From: an uncultured Brachybacterium sp.
GTDB taxonomy: Bacteria; Actinomycetota; Actinomycetes; Actinomycetales; Dermabacteraceae
Assembly (NCBI RefSeq): GCF_947500705.1
Contig: NZ_CANMSY010000015.1
Coordinates: forward strand, 1-45,984
Direction of reading: 5' to 3'
Length of the DNA: 45,984 bases
Part shown: positions 38,224 through 45,910 of the stretch, piece by piece
How the letters are laid out: the number at the start of each line of letters is the position of its first letter
Position numbering within the stretch: position 1 is the stretch's first letter
The notes under the pieces: generated by a model
Told to the model about the DNA's origin: nothing
Databases searched by the model: none
What the model saw: only the letters and a program-made list of their open reading frames with translations
Program-made: the position numbers and the translations under genes

Positions 38224-38859
38224 TCACTCACTCACCGGCGGGTCGGACTGTTCGAGGTAGCGGTACAGCGTGGATCGGCTGATCCCGTGGTCACGCGCGA
38301 TTTGCACTTTCGGGGTGCCGGCGAGGGCGGCGTTGCGGACGGAGCGGATCTGGTCGCTCTCGAGGGTGCGGGGCCGGCCCTTGTAGACGCCGCGCTTCTT
38401 TGCTGCGGCGATGCCCTCGGTCTGTCGCTGGCGGATGAGTTCGCGTTCGAACTGCGCGAACGCGCCCATCATGTTCAGCTGGAACGAGGCCATCGGGTCC
38501 GTGTCGCCGGGGGCGAAGGTGAGTCGCTCTTTGAGGAACTCGACGCTCGCGCCCTTCCTGGGGTGTTGCTCGGTGTGCTCTGTCGGGTCGCCGGTGATCT
38601 GCTGGACGATGTCGTTGAGGTCGATCACCGACCGGGCCAGACGGTCCATGGAAGCGACGACAACATGGTCGCCATGGCGGACGTGCCGGATGAGCGCTTG
38701 CAGCTGCGGGCGGTCGGTCGCGCTCTTGGCGGACTGCTTCTCGGTGAAGGTTTGGTCGCACTCCCCCACCGCTTCGAGTTGCCGGGCGAGGTTCTGGCCG
38801 GCCGATGAGACCCGGAGATACGCGACGCGCTGTCCCGCAGCTCGACGGTCGGGACTCAC
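38224..38859 (-). CDS. Serine recombinase, Tn3 resolvase/invertase family (211 aa)
   Basis: QRVAYLRVSSAGQNLARQLE at the N-terminus holds the catalytic serine, and VVVASMDRLARSVIDLNDIV the SxDRLxR motif. A long E helix (MMGAFAQFERELIRQRQTEG) is followed by a C-terminal HTH (VQIARDHGISRSTLYRYLEQ). All catalytic residues are present. It starts with GTG overlapping the stop of the upstream membrane gene (GTGA). A truncated relative lies at 34774-35177, so the resolvases may have driven assembly of the island between them. Confidence 0.9.
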   Translation of the reverse strand: MSPDRRAAGQRVAYLRVSSAGQNLARQLEAVGECDQTFTEKQSAKSATDRPQLQALIRHVRHGDHVVVASMDRLARSVIDLNDIVQQITGDPTEHTEQHPRKGASVEFLKERLTFAPGDTDPMASFQLNMMGAFAQFERELIRQRQTEGIAAAKKRGVYKGRPRTLESDQIRSVRNAALAGTPKVQIARDHGISRSTLYRYLEQSDPPVSE

Positions 38860-39074
38860 TGTTGGCCCCTCTCAAGGCGCGCACGCCGCAGGCGTAGCAC
38901 CTGAAGGGCCGCGCCAATCACGGCGGCAGCGACAAACAGTGCACCGATCCATCCGTGATGCTGGACGTCGATCACGCCCGTCAGGTAGAGCGCAGCAAGG
39001 ACCAGCCAGATCGCCGGCATGAGGAAGCCGGTGACCGGCCCGCGGTCCCGCCTTGCCTTAGGTGTTCCGTTCAT
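38856..39074 (-). CDS. Small two-helix membrane protein (72 aa)
   Basis: A basic N-terminus MNGTPKARRDRGPVTGFLMP leads into two transmembrane helices (FLMPAIWLVLAALYLTGVI and WIGALFVAAAVIGAALQVL) and a basic end. It is coupled to the resolvase gene by a GTGA overlap. Function unknown. Confidence 0.6.
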   Translation of the reverse strand: MNGTPKARRDRGPVTGFLMPAIWLVLAALYLTGVIDVQHHGWIGALFVAAAVIGAALQVLRLRRARLERGQQ

Positions 39075-39376
39075 GTCTTGGACCCTAGCCGAGACATGTG
39101 CCAGAACCCGTTATTTGACCCTGTGGAACAGGGACGATGCCGCATGGGCGGCTGTCGCTTTTGGGTATACCCAATAGTGGCACTGCGCGTTGTTGGCGCC
39201 CGAGTGTCCTGTGAATCGCATCGCTTCGAGGCGTGTTTCTGAGAACTTTCGGTGGCTCATGAGGAGGGCTTCTGTGGCAGCGTCGACGAGCTCTGGAGTG
39301 AGGTCGGCGGCCCGCAGCACGCGTTGACCTCGACGTACGTGGACATCGACATGTCGGACGTGAGGAAGGACCTCGA
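39075..39376. other. 302 bases without a supported gene
   Basis: The minus frame continuing from the VKOR/DsbA scar stays open here (for example LTPELVDAATEALLMSHRKF) but I recognise nothing and see no start. It is probably the remnant of another gene of the same lost locus or a chance frame. Confidence 0.35.
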
Positions 39377-39697
39377 TCAGGCGAGGAGTGTGATCCAGTA
39401 GTCCCAGAAGCGCACCGCGCTCAACGCGGCGACCAGGAGGAACCAACCGACCAGGGCTGGAGTCTGGTAGGCGTGGACCCACGTGCCCGTACAGGCCCGT
39501 CGTGAGCCGGTCTGGCCTGGCAGCAGGCGCAGGTTTCGTTGGGTGACGATCACGAACAGTGGGATGGCGACCGCCCACACGGCCATGCAGTACGGGCACA
39601 ACGCGCCGATCCGATACAGGCTCACCCAGATGAGCCAGTGGACGAAGATGGCGGCGAGAGTAACCCCGGCCTGCAGCCTCAGCGGCCAAGGCAGCAT
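39377..39697 (-). pseudogene. C-terminal half of a vitamin K epoxide reductase-like (VKOR) protein
   Basis: AGVTLAAIFVHWLIWVSLYR followed by IGALCPYCMAVWAVAIPLFV is the signature fourth-helix region of bacterial VKOR, including the CPYC redox motif. The end WFLLVAALSAVRFWDYWITL is also typical. The N-terminal helices are absent. VKOR normally recharges DsbA-like thiol oxidases. Confidence 0.75.
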
Positions 39698-39985
39698 TGA
39701 CCGAGCTCACGTGAAGAGGCATGTACCTCACGACGAACTCGACACGGTCGCCGTACCGGTCCTTGATGTCCTCCACATGGGGGTACAGGGCGATGCACGC
39801 CTCGCACTCGAAGTCGAGGAACTCCACCAGCTGAACCTGATCACCATCGGTCATGCGTGGGCTGTCGGGACGGACCAGATTCTCGAGTGAACCCTGGGGA
39901 GCGTCCGCGCCGGGCGACGAAGAGTCCGGTCGGGTGAGCAGTACAGCGACGACGAGAGCGATCAGGCCGCCGCGATGAGTGCAAG
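39695..39985 (-). pseudogene. N-terminal half of a DsbA-like thiol oxidoreductase
   Basis: A membrane anchor GGLIALVVAVLLTRP is followed by QVQLVEFLDFECEACIALYP with a CEAC redox motif, and VEFVVRYMPLHVSSVNAALA. The sequence then stops matching the family where VKOR sequence begins in another frame. The start of the gene is also missing. A deletion between neighbouring dsbA and VKOR genes explains the pair. Confidence 0.72.
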
Positions 39986-40299
39986 AGAGATCTGCCGACT
40001 GCGAGTCAGAGTGGCCTCCAGGTCTGGTTCCCGGCGTTCTGCCAGGCCCATAGGTCAACGTTCGCTGAACTATACCGAGGGATTCGGAAGTGACGTGCCA
40101 GTCGTAGAAGCACGCGGCATCGACCACCACGTGCGCGGTGAGCACGGGCAGACCCGTCGCCATCTGCGAGGCCTGGACAACCCAGACAGGCTCGACACGC
40201 CCTCGGTGTGCTGCGTCGACCTTGCCAGGGCGGAGTCGTCGGTCGCCTGAGCGCAGCTGAAGTTGCGACCTCTCGCGTGTTCCGTGGCGGATAGCCAGA
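39986..40299. other. 314 bases without a supported gene
   Basis: Open frames exist on both strands but none has a recognisable domain or a good ribosome binding site. The right part holds the upstream region of cmtR. Confidence 0.4.
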
Positions 40300-40345
40300 C
40301 TGACAAAAGGTCAGCGAGCACTGTATAGTTCAGCACATGCTGACT
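40300..40345 (+). promoter_or_regulatory. cmtR promoter and likely CmtR operators
   Basis: CTGACA (40300-40305) and TATAGT (40324-40329) are separated by 18 bases. CTGAC-AAAAG-GTCAG (40300-40314) covers the -35 box, and TCAGCA-CA-TGCTGA (40330-40343) covers the start codon. Both are GTCAG/CTGAC-like inverted repeats suitable for an ArsR-family dimer. The ATG lies seven bases after the -10 box, so the message may be leaderless. Confidence 0.65.
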
Positions 40346-40696
40346 ATTGCTTCGCGCCTCGACGTCATGAACCGGCTCGGCCGGGCCATGGCGGACCCGA
40401 CGCGCTCCCGGATCCTGATGACCCTCCTTGATAGCCCGAGCTACCCGGCTGTGCTGTCGCACGAGCTGGAGCTGACTCGCTCGAACGTGTCGAACCATCT
40501 GACGTGCTTGCGAGACTGCGGGATCGTCGTCGCAGAGCCCGAAGGACGGCAGACTCGTTACGAGATCGCCGACCCACATCTCGCTGCGGCCCTCGTCGCT
40601 CTGGTGGACGTGACACTCGCCGTGGACGAGCAGGCTCCCTGCGTGGACTCGACGTGCACGGTGCCGGGCTGCTGCGGGACTGGAGCGGGTGCATGA
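40337..40696 (+). CDS. cmtR: CmtR-like ArsR-family cadmium/lead-sensing repressor (119 aa)
   Basis: The winged-helix protein opens MLTIASRLDVMNRLGRAMAD and has RSNVSNHLTCLRDCGIVVAE, which includes the CxxxC pair of mycobacterial CmtR on the recognition helix. C-terminal cysteines (EQAPCVDSTCTVPGCC) can complete the metal site. CmtR represses its operon until Cd(II) or Pb(II) binds. The stop overlaps the ATPase start (ATGA). Length and motif order agree with M. tuberculosis CmtR. Confidence 0.9.
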   Translation: MLTIASRLDVMNRLGRAMADPTRSRILMTLLDSPSYPAVLSHELELTRSNVSNHLTCLRDCGIVVAEPEGRQTRYEIADPHLAAALVALVDVTLAVDEQAPCVDSTCTVPGCCGTGAGA

Positions 40697-42609
40697 GCGC
40701 GGCGTGTGGGTGCGAGCACGAGAGTGCGACGCCGACGGGCGAGGAGGTTGAGGGCGCGGAGCGGCCATGGTGGAAGGACCGCGGTGTCTTGGTTCCGATC
40801 TTCTCCGGTGTCGCCTTTCTCAGTGGTCTGATCTCTGAGCGGTCCGGGGCTGAGACCGTGGCTCTGGTCTTGTTCTGGATCGGCCTGCTGCTGGGCGCGT
40901 CGACCTTCACACCTGGCGCGGTCCGCAGGCTCTTCAAGGGCAGGATCGGCATCGGGTTGCTGATGACGATCAGTGCGATCGGCGCGGTCATCCTCGGCTA
41001 CGTCGAGGAAGCGGCCGCACTCGCGTTCCTGTACTCCATCGCCGAGGCGCTAGAAGACAAGGCGATGGATCGCGCCCGCGGTGGTCTGCGGGCGCTGCTG
41101 AAGCTCGTGCCGGACACCGCGACCGTGCTGCGCGACGGAGCCTCCGTCGAGGTCGCGGCGAAAGACCTGACCGTCGGCCAGCTCATGGTGATCCGCCCGG
41201 GAGAGCGGATCGCGACCGATGGCGTCGTCCGGGCGGGACGCTCCAGCCTGGACACCTCGGCGATCACGGGCGAATCGATCCCGGTCGAGGTCGAGCCCGG
41301 TGACGCAGTCTCGGCTGGCGCAATCAACAGCACCGGCGCACTGGAAGTCGAGGCGACCGCGGCGGGCACCGACAACTCGCTCACCACGATCGTGGAGCTG
41401 GTCGAGAAGGCGCAGACCGAGAAGGGCGAACGTGCCCGCCTAGCCGACAAGATCGCCCGACCGCTCGTCCCTGGTGTCCTGATTCTTGCTGCGTTGGTCG
41501 CAATCATCGGCTCGCTGCTGGGCGATCCAGAGCTGTGGACAACGCGCGCCCTCGTGGTGCTGGTGGCAGCCTCGCCCTGCGCACTAGCGATCTCCGTCCC
41601 GCTGACAGTCGTCGCCGGCATCGGCGCGGCGAGCAAGTTCGGAGTGATCATCAAATCTGGAGCGGTCTTCGAGCGTTTCGGCACCGTCCGGCACGTGGCC
41701 GTTGACAAGACCGGCACTCTCACCCGCAACGAGCCTGCCGTCACCGCGGTCCTCACCGTCGACGGCCTGACCGAGGCACAGGTGCTCGCATGGGCCGCTG
41801 CGCTGGAGCACCACAGCACTCATCCTCTCGCCGCGGCGATCACCGCCGCCGCCCCGGGCGTCACGGCAGCGGCGGATGTGACTGAGCAGGCGGGGCACGG
41901 CATCGAAGGCACCGCCGATGGTTCGACGATCACCGTCGGCAGCCCGCGCTGGCTCGACGCCGGTGAGCTCGGCGACCGGGTCGAGGGACTGGAAGAGCAA
42001 GGCATGACCGTCGTGATCGTGCACCGAGACGGAGCGCCAGTCGGCGCGATCGGCGTCCGAGATGAACTACGCCCCGAGGTCCCCGAGGTCGTCCGTACCC
42101 TCGCAAGCCAGGGGGTCGGAATGACGATGCTCACCGGCGACAACACCCGCACAGCGCAGGCCCTTGCCGCCCAGGCGGGGATCGTCGACGTCCGCGCAGA
42201 ACTGCGCCCTGAAGACAAGGCCGCCGCGATCGGAGCGTTCTCCGAGGCAGGACCGGTCGCGATGATCGGCGATGGCATCAACGACGCGCCCGCTCTCGCG
42301 GCAGCCGACATCGGCATCGCGATGGGCGCGACCGGATCGGACGCCGCGATCGAGTCCGCCGACATCGCGTTCACCGGCCACGACCTGCGTCTCATCCCCA
42401 GAGCGTTTGACCACGCCCGTCGGGGTCGCCGCATCATCAACCAGAACATCATCCTGTCTCTGTTGATCATCACCGCGCTGCTCCCACTCGCCCTCTTCGG
42501 TGTCCTGGGGCTCGCTGCCGTGGTCCTGGTTCACGAAGTCGCCGAGGTCATCGTGATCCTCAACGGCCTGCGCGCCGCCCGAACCCATACGCCGCAGATC
42601 GGCAGCTGA
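40693..42609 (+). CDS. ctpG: P1B-type heavy-metal-exporting ATPase, CadA/CtpG-like (638 aa)
   Basis: It lacks a full N-terminal metal-binding domain but has a short CGCEH stretch. Transmembrane helices come first; then TSAITGESIPVEVEPG (actuator) near residue 190, VVLVAASPCALAIS with the SPC ion-site motif near 300, VAVDKTGTLTRNEP phosphorylation loop near 337, HP motif STHPLAAAI near 375 and MIGDGINDAPALAAAD near 525. It exports Cd/Pb/Zn ions from the cytoplasm. Regulated by the overlapping cmtR, it is the main metal pump of the plasmid. Its stop shares a base with the cadD start (TGATG). Confidence 0.93.
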   Translation: MSAACGCEHESATPTGEEVEGAERPWWKDRGVLVPIFSGVAFLSGLISERSGAETVALVLFWIGLLLGASTFTPGAVRRLFKGRIGIGLLMTISAIGAVILGYVEEAAALAFLYSIAEALEDKAMDRARGGLRALLKLVPDTATVLRDGASVEVAAKDLTVGQLMVIRPGERIATDGVVRAGRSSLDTSAITGESIPVEVEPGDAVSAGAINSTGALEVEATAAGTDNSLTTIVELVEKAQTEKGERARLADKIARPLVPGVLILAALVAIIGSLLGDPELWTTRALVVLVAASPCALAISVPLTVVAGIGAASKFGVIIKSGAVFERFGTVRHVAVDKTGTLTRNEPAVTAVLTVDGLTEAQVLAWAAALEHHSTHPLAAAITAAAPGVTAAADVTEQAGHGIEGTADGSTITVGSPRWLDAGELGDRVEGLEEQGMTVVIVHRDGAPVGAIGVRDELRPEVPEVVRTLASQGVGMTMLTGDNTRTAQALAAQAGIVDVRAELRPEDKAAAIGAFSEAGPVAMIGDGINDAPALAAADIGIAMGATGSDAAIESADIAFTGHDLRLIPRAFDHARRGRRIINQNIILSLLIITALLPLALFGVLGLAAVVLVHEVAEVIVILNGLRAARTHTPQIGS

Positions 42610-42632
42610 TGCTTGCGACCATCGGGTCGGCG
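42609..42632 (+). pseudogene. cadD: First eight codons of cadD, severed by the IS
   Basis: ATG CTT GCG ACC ATC GGG TCG GCG encodes MLATIGSA and starts within the ctpG stop (TGATG). The IS begins directly after. Joined to base 78 the frame continues IGLFAATNIDD, restoring a CadD of about 202 residues. This shows the original operon order cmtR-ctpG-cadD-lspA. Confidence 0.85.
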
Positions 42633-42716
42633 ATCCCCTACGGGTCAGGATGAGTTGAGGCCGGTGGTTCATAGCAAGTCCGCCAGCGTGGGGCGTGAAC
42701 CAGGAGTCCAATCATC

Positions 42717-43148
42717 ATGAGTTCGTCTTTGATCGCGGTGCGCGACGATGGTCGTATGCCCAGTCCCGGACCTCGTTCGGGGGGTCCGACCTCGCGGAGG
42801 TCGTTCTCCTCGGCGCAGAAGCTTGACCACCTGGCCGCCTACGAGGTGGCCGTCGCCAGCGGCCTGGGCGGTGCGTACCTGCGCGAGCACGGGTTGTACT
42901 CCTCGCTGGTCAGCGAGTGGCGCCGGATGCGTGACGCAGGGGTCCTCGCGGGGAAACAACCTGGGGAGAAGATCGGGCGGCTGTCGGCCGAGCAGGCGGA
43001 GATCGCCCGGTTGCGCCGTCAGCTCGACAAGGCCGAGCGGAGGTTGGTGACGACCGAGGCGGCGCTGGTGATCATGGGAAAAGCACACGATCTCTTGGAC
43101 GTGCTTACCAAGAGATCGCGGGACGACTCCGAGCACACCACGCGTTGA
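42717..43148 (+). CDS. IS3-family OrfA (143 aa)
   Basis: The product has an HTH-type region (SSAQKLDHLAAYEVAVASGL, YSSLVSEWRRMRDAGVLAG) and a C-terminal leucine-zipper-like coiled coil (EIARLRRQLDKAERRLVTTE). It binds the IS ends. Translation ends inside the start of orfB. A fraction of ribosomes is expected to shift frame at 43076-43082 and make the OrfAB transposase. Confidence 0.85.
   Translation: MSSSLIAVRDDGRMPSPGPRSGGPTSRRSFSSAQKLDHLAAYEVAVASGLGGAYLREHGLYSSLVSEWRRMRDAGVLAGKQPGEKIGRLSAEQAEIARLRRQLDKAERRLVTTEAALVIMGKAHDLLDVLTKRSRDDSEHTTR
43076..43118 (+). promoter_or_regulatory. -1 ribosomal frameshift signal: GGGAAAA and stem-loop
   Basis: In the orfA frame the codons ATG GGA AAA contain the slippery heptamer G GGA AAA (43076-43082). 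Five bases later an 11-bp perfect stem (43088-43098 with 43108-43118) encloses a 9-base loop. After a -1 shift the frame has no stop before orfB, which is in that frame. This is the standard IS3 signal for producing OrfAB. Confidence 0.85.
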
Positions 43149-44143
43149 TGGCTACCTACCGTGAGCTGACCGGTGCGGGGGTCCCGACCCGGGCCGCGGC
43201 GATCCTGGTCGGGGTGTCGCGGGCGACCGCGACCCGCCGCCCCCGCACCCCGGTGGTGACCAGGGCCCGGGTGCCGGTGAACAAGCTCACCGACGCGGAA
43301 CGGGCCGAGGTCCTGGCGGTCGTGAACAGCCCCAGGTTCGTGGACCTGCCCCCGATCCAGATCTACGCCCACCTGCTCGACGAGGGCGTGTATCTGGGGT
43401 CGATCTCCACGATCTACCGGGTGTTGACCGCGAACGCGCAGATCAAGGAGCGCCGCCGGTTGGCCCGCCACCCGGCCCGGACCATCCCCGAGCTCGTCGC
43501 CACCGCCCCCGGGCAGGTCTACTCGTGGGACATCACCAAGCTCGCCGGGCCCATCAAGGGCACCTACTTCGACGCCTACGTGATGATCGACATCTACTCC
43601 CGCTACATCGTCGGCGCGCACGTGCACGCGGCCGAGTCCGCCGTCCTGGCGGCCGAGATGATGAAGGAGATCTTCGGGGTCCACGGCATCCCGCAGGTCG
43701 TGCACGCCGACCGGGGCACGTCCATGACGTCCAAGACCGTCGCGGCGCTCCTGGCGGACCTGGAGGTCACCAAGTCACACAGCCGGCCCCGGGTGAGCAA
43801 CGACAACCCCTACTCCGAAGCGTGGTTCAAGACGTTGAAGTTCGCGCCCGTGTTCCCCGAACGCTTCGGCTCCCTGACTGACGCCCGGTCGTTCATGGCC
43901 GACTTCGTCGCCGGCTACAACCATCACCACCACCACACCGGCATCGGACTGAACACCCCCGCTGACGTCCACTACGGCCTCGCCGCGGCGAAGGCTGGCG
44001 AGCGGGCTCTCGTCCTGGCCGCCGCCCGCGCCCGCAACCCCGAACGATTCGCCACCAACCGCGATCCGAAGATCCTGGCCATCCCACCGACGGCCTGGAT
44101 CAACCAACCCGCCGACAACACCGGCATCGAGCTAGCCGCCTAA
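43145..44143 (+). CDS. IS3-family OrfB, DDE transposase catalytic part (332 aa)
   Basis: An N-terminal HTH_21-like part (GVPTRAAAILVGVSRATATR and PPIQIYAHLLDEGVYLGSIS) precedes the rve integrase core. The catalytic residues are in YSWDITKLAG (D), VVHADRGTSMTS (D) and NPYSEAWFKTLKF (E). Its own start at 43148 overlaps the orfA stop, but the active enzyme is expected to be the OrfAB fusion. Confidence 0.92.
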   Translation: MMATYRELTGAGVPTRAAAILVGVSRATATRRPRTPVVTRARVPVNKLTDAERAEVLAVVNSPRFVDLPPIQIYAHLLDEGVYLGSISTIYRVLTANAQIKERRRLARHPARTIPELVATAPGQVYSWDITKLAGPIKGTYFDAYVMIDIYSRYIVGAHVHAAESAVLAAEMMKEIFGVHGIPQVVHADRGTSMTSKTVAALLADLEVTKSHSRPRVSNDNPYSEAWFKTLKFAPVFPERFGSLTDARSFMADFVAGYNHHHHHTGIGLNTPADVHYGLAAAKAGERALVLAAARARNPERFATNRDPKILAIPPTAWINQPADNTGIELAA

Positions 44144-44164
44144 CACCCACCGGCCTCAACTACC

Positions 44165-44194
44165 TTGACAAATTCCGCAGGGGTGCGGTAACGT
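44165..44194 (+). promoter_or_regulatory. Hybrid promoter formed by the IS right end
   Basis: The IS supplies TTGACA (44165-44170) near its right end; TAACGT lies 18 bases further in the flanking DNA (44189-44194), eight bases before the cld ATG. IS3-like elements are known to activate neighbours in this way. The same -35 is present at 65-70 in the other copy, where no -10 partner is evident. Confidence 0.5.
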
Positions 44195-44201
44195 CGTTTC
44201 C

Positions 44202-44741
44202 ATGCCGCTCAACGTCTTTGCCGGAGGCCGGGTGGGCGCCTGGCAGGTTGAACGCATCGAGCCGGTGACTGGTCCGTCCTTGCCGGTGGTCTCACGGTTG
44301 GCCGTGCTCGACGGGTCACGTGCAGGCGACGTCGAGGCGGCCTGGGTGCTGCGCGGGACGACGAGCTACAAGCGCTACACCCGACGCGAGGAGCAGGAGG
44401 CACTGGACGCCAAGCAGCCACAGCTCGGCCGGCCCGAAGCAACCCGGGCGGCTCTCATCCCCATCACCAAGTCCGATGCTTGGTGGCAGCTCGCTCAGGA
44501 CGAACGCCGTGACCTCCTCGAGGAGAGTTCCCACCACATCGCGGTCGGGTTGGAGTACCTGCCGGCAGTCGCGCGCCAGCTCTACCACGGCCATGACCTG
44601 GGCGAGCCCTTCGACTTCCTCGCCTGGTTCGAGTACGCCCCCCAAGACGCCCCCGCGTTCGAGGAGCTCGTAGACCGACTCCGCACGACCCCCGAGTGGG
44701 GCTACGTAGAACGAGATGTCGACATCCGCCTCGCGCGGTGA
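44202..44741 (+). CDS. cld: Chlorite dismutase family haem protein, short form (179 aa)
   Basis: The C-terminal half is diagnostic: SDAWWQLAQDERRDLLEESS, HHIAVGLEYLPAVARQLYHG, then DLGEPFDFLAWFEYAPQDAP and TTPEWGYVERDVDIRLAR. The length of about 180 residues fits the shorter, dimeric Cld group rather than HemQ. Candidate haem-ligand histidines lie in the SSHHIA or LYHGHD stretches; I cannot choose. It may degrade chlorite or act in haem metabolism. It is the first gene inside the IS-flanked segment and may be driven by the IS. Confidence 0.75.
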   Translation: MPLNVFAGGRVGAWQVERIEPVTGPSLPVVSRLAVLDGSRAGDVEAAWVLRGTTSYKRYTRREEQEALDAKQPQLGRPEATRAALIPITKSDAWWQLAQDERRDLLEESSHHIAVGLEYLPAVARQLYHGHDLGEPFDFLAWFEYAPQDAPAFEELVDRLRTTPEWGYVERDVDIRLAR

Positions 44742-45011
44742 CCCGCCCTGCTCCCGGCTCTGCCGACAGGACAAGTGTGCTCATGGCGGGTCCACGAGCA
44801 CACGGGCTATCTCAGTAGACGATGGCTCACCGGGCAAGAACGCACGCCCATCGCGGCATGACCGGGCGAGCGTCCCCGCCCCTACAGCGGCAGATGCGGG
44901 CGAGCGTCCCCGCCCTCAACGCGGCAGATGCGGGCGTGACCCCGAACGGTTCGCCACGTGTCGACGACGGCTGAAAACTGGGCCGTAATCGACGGGGCGT
45001 TGACGCCTGGC
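44742..45011. other. 270 bases without a gene; contains a tandem repeat
   Basis: No coding-like frame with a start. It holds the 34-bp tandem repeat listed separately and lies between the ends of cld and the converging membrane gene. Confidence 0.5.
44863..44930. repeat. 34-bp tandem repeat, two copies
   Basis: 44863-44896 and 44897-44930 both begin CGGGCGAGCGTCCCCGCCC and end GCGGCAGATG, differing by a few internal bases; CGGGCG starts a third partial copy. The region lies between the converging cld and membrane-protein genes and could act in termination. Confidence 0.7.
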
Positions 45012-45401
45012 TCAATGTTCACGCCAGAACTGCCAGCCCGACGGCGGTTCTGGGAATTCTGAGCTGGGGCTCCAACCGACTGGAGGTGACCACCGCTCCG
45101 GCGGCGTTGGCCAGCTTGGCGGGACGGCGAAGATGAGGCGGGCTCGACGGCGCCGCCACCTCCGCCGGAGCAGCAGTGCCCCGGCAATCGAGAGTGACAT
45201 GCACGCGACGGCAACCAGCGTCGCGATGAGCCGGAAGCGACCGAGATCGGCACCCTGGCCCGGGCCCGGATCACTCGGTGCCCCACCCAGGACCAACGCG
45301 ACAAGGCCAACCAGACCAATGATGAGACACAAGACGAAGGAGCTGGCATAAGCGGTGCGTATCCGTCGGGACTCCGCCGGTCTTTCCAGGGCAGAACTCA
45401 T
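45012..45401 (-). CDS. Two-helix membrane protein with Trp/Pro-rich tail (129 aa)
   Basis: Helices FVLCLIIGLVGLVALVLGG and IATLVAVACMSLSIAGALLL are followed by a basic stretch (RRRWRRRRARL) and a tail PPSWPTPPERWSPPVGWSPS, reminiscent of the PPGWYPDP-type repeats of DUF2510 proteins. Function unknown. It runs opposite to cld inside the IS-bounded segment. Confidence 0.6.
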   Translation of the reverse strand: MSSALERPAESRRIRTAYASSFVLCLIIGLVGLVALVLGGAPSDPGPGQGADLGRFRLIATLVAVACMSLSIAGALLLRRRWRRRRARLIFAVPPSWPTPPERWSPPVGWSPSSEFPEPPSGWQFWREH

Positions 45402-45698
45402 CGGCGTCCCTCAGCCCGCCCAGACGGGCGAACGGGCCCCCGAGGGGCGTTCTTCAGGCGTTCGCACGCGCCCAAACTAGCCCGTTCACGCTCGGCCCGG
45501 AGTGGACAAGAACGGTCCGCGTCGCATGACGTGAGAGGGCGGCGGCCAAGGCAACAGTCAGCGCCCTCACGAGGCCCGGGTCGAGAACATGGAGCACACC
45601 GTCAAGGGCGCTCGCAATACATCGGCGGCGGGCCCTTACGGGACACGCTTCGCGTGCCGATGGCAGTGCGTGAGTCGGGGAGTGCGGAGGGGGCACAC

Positions 45699-45910
45699 GT
45701 GAGCGCGACGCGACCGGGGAGCCATGCCCGCGACCCCTCCGTTCCCCCGCCGGTCGATCCTGAGCTGACACGGCTGTCGGTGCGGTGGACCCACGGCGCG
45801 TTGCGAACGGTGATCGCCGTGTGGTTGATCGCGGGCCTGGTGGGCGCCTCCTACGACGCTCTGAGTCGCTACGGGCATCTGACCTGGATCCTGGTGTGGG
45901 GTGGGCGCGG
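45699..45910 (+). pseudogene. Membrane protein gene truncated by the IS
   Basis: GGAGGGGGCACAC precedes a GTG start. The product VSATRPGSHARDPSVPPPVD continues through RTVIAVWLIAGLVGASYDAL, one transmembrane helix, then YGHLTWILVWGG where the IS begins; the frame ends 28 bases inside it. The missing 3' part is not elsewhere in the window, in contrast to cadD. Confidence 0.6.

Larger units (their letters stand above)
42633..44175 (+). mobile_element. Complete IS3-family insertion sequence (about 1.54 kb)
   Basis: The element has two overlapping transposase frames with a -1 frameshift signal. A subterminal inverted repeat has a perfect core AGTTGAGGCCGGTGG (42653-42667) and its complement at 44147-44161. 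The limits come from comparison with the second copy split over the window ends: identity begins at 42628-42633 and ends at 44177. The flanking dinucleotide CG is shared and blurs the exact ends; the target duplication cannot be fixed. Both copies face the same way. Confidence 0.88.

Noticed and set aside
39111-40163. 350-codon minus frame taken as one protein
   Set aside because: Only its middle part matches a DsbA; the rest runs over a VKOR fragment in another frame, so it is a scar rather than a gene.
45454-45771. 105-codon minus-strand frame
   Set aside because: It overlaps the better supported plus-strand gene with a strong ribosome binding site and has no recognisable domain.
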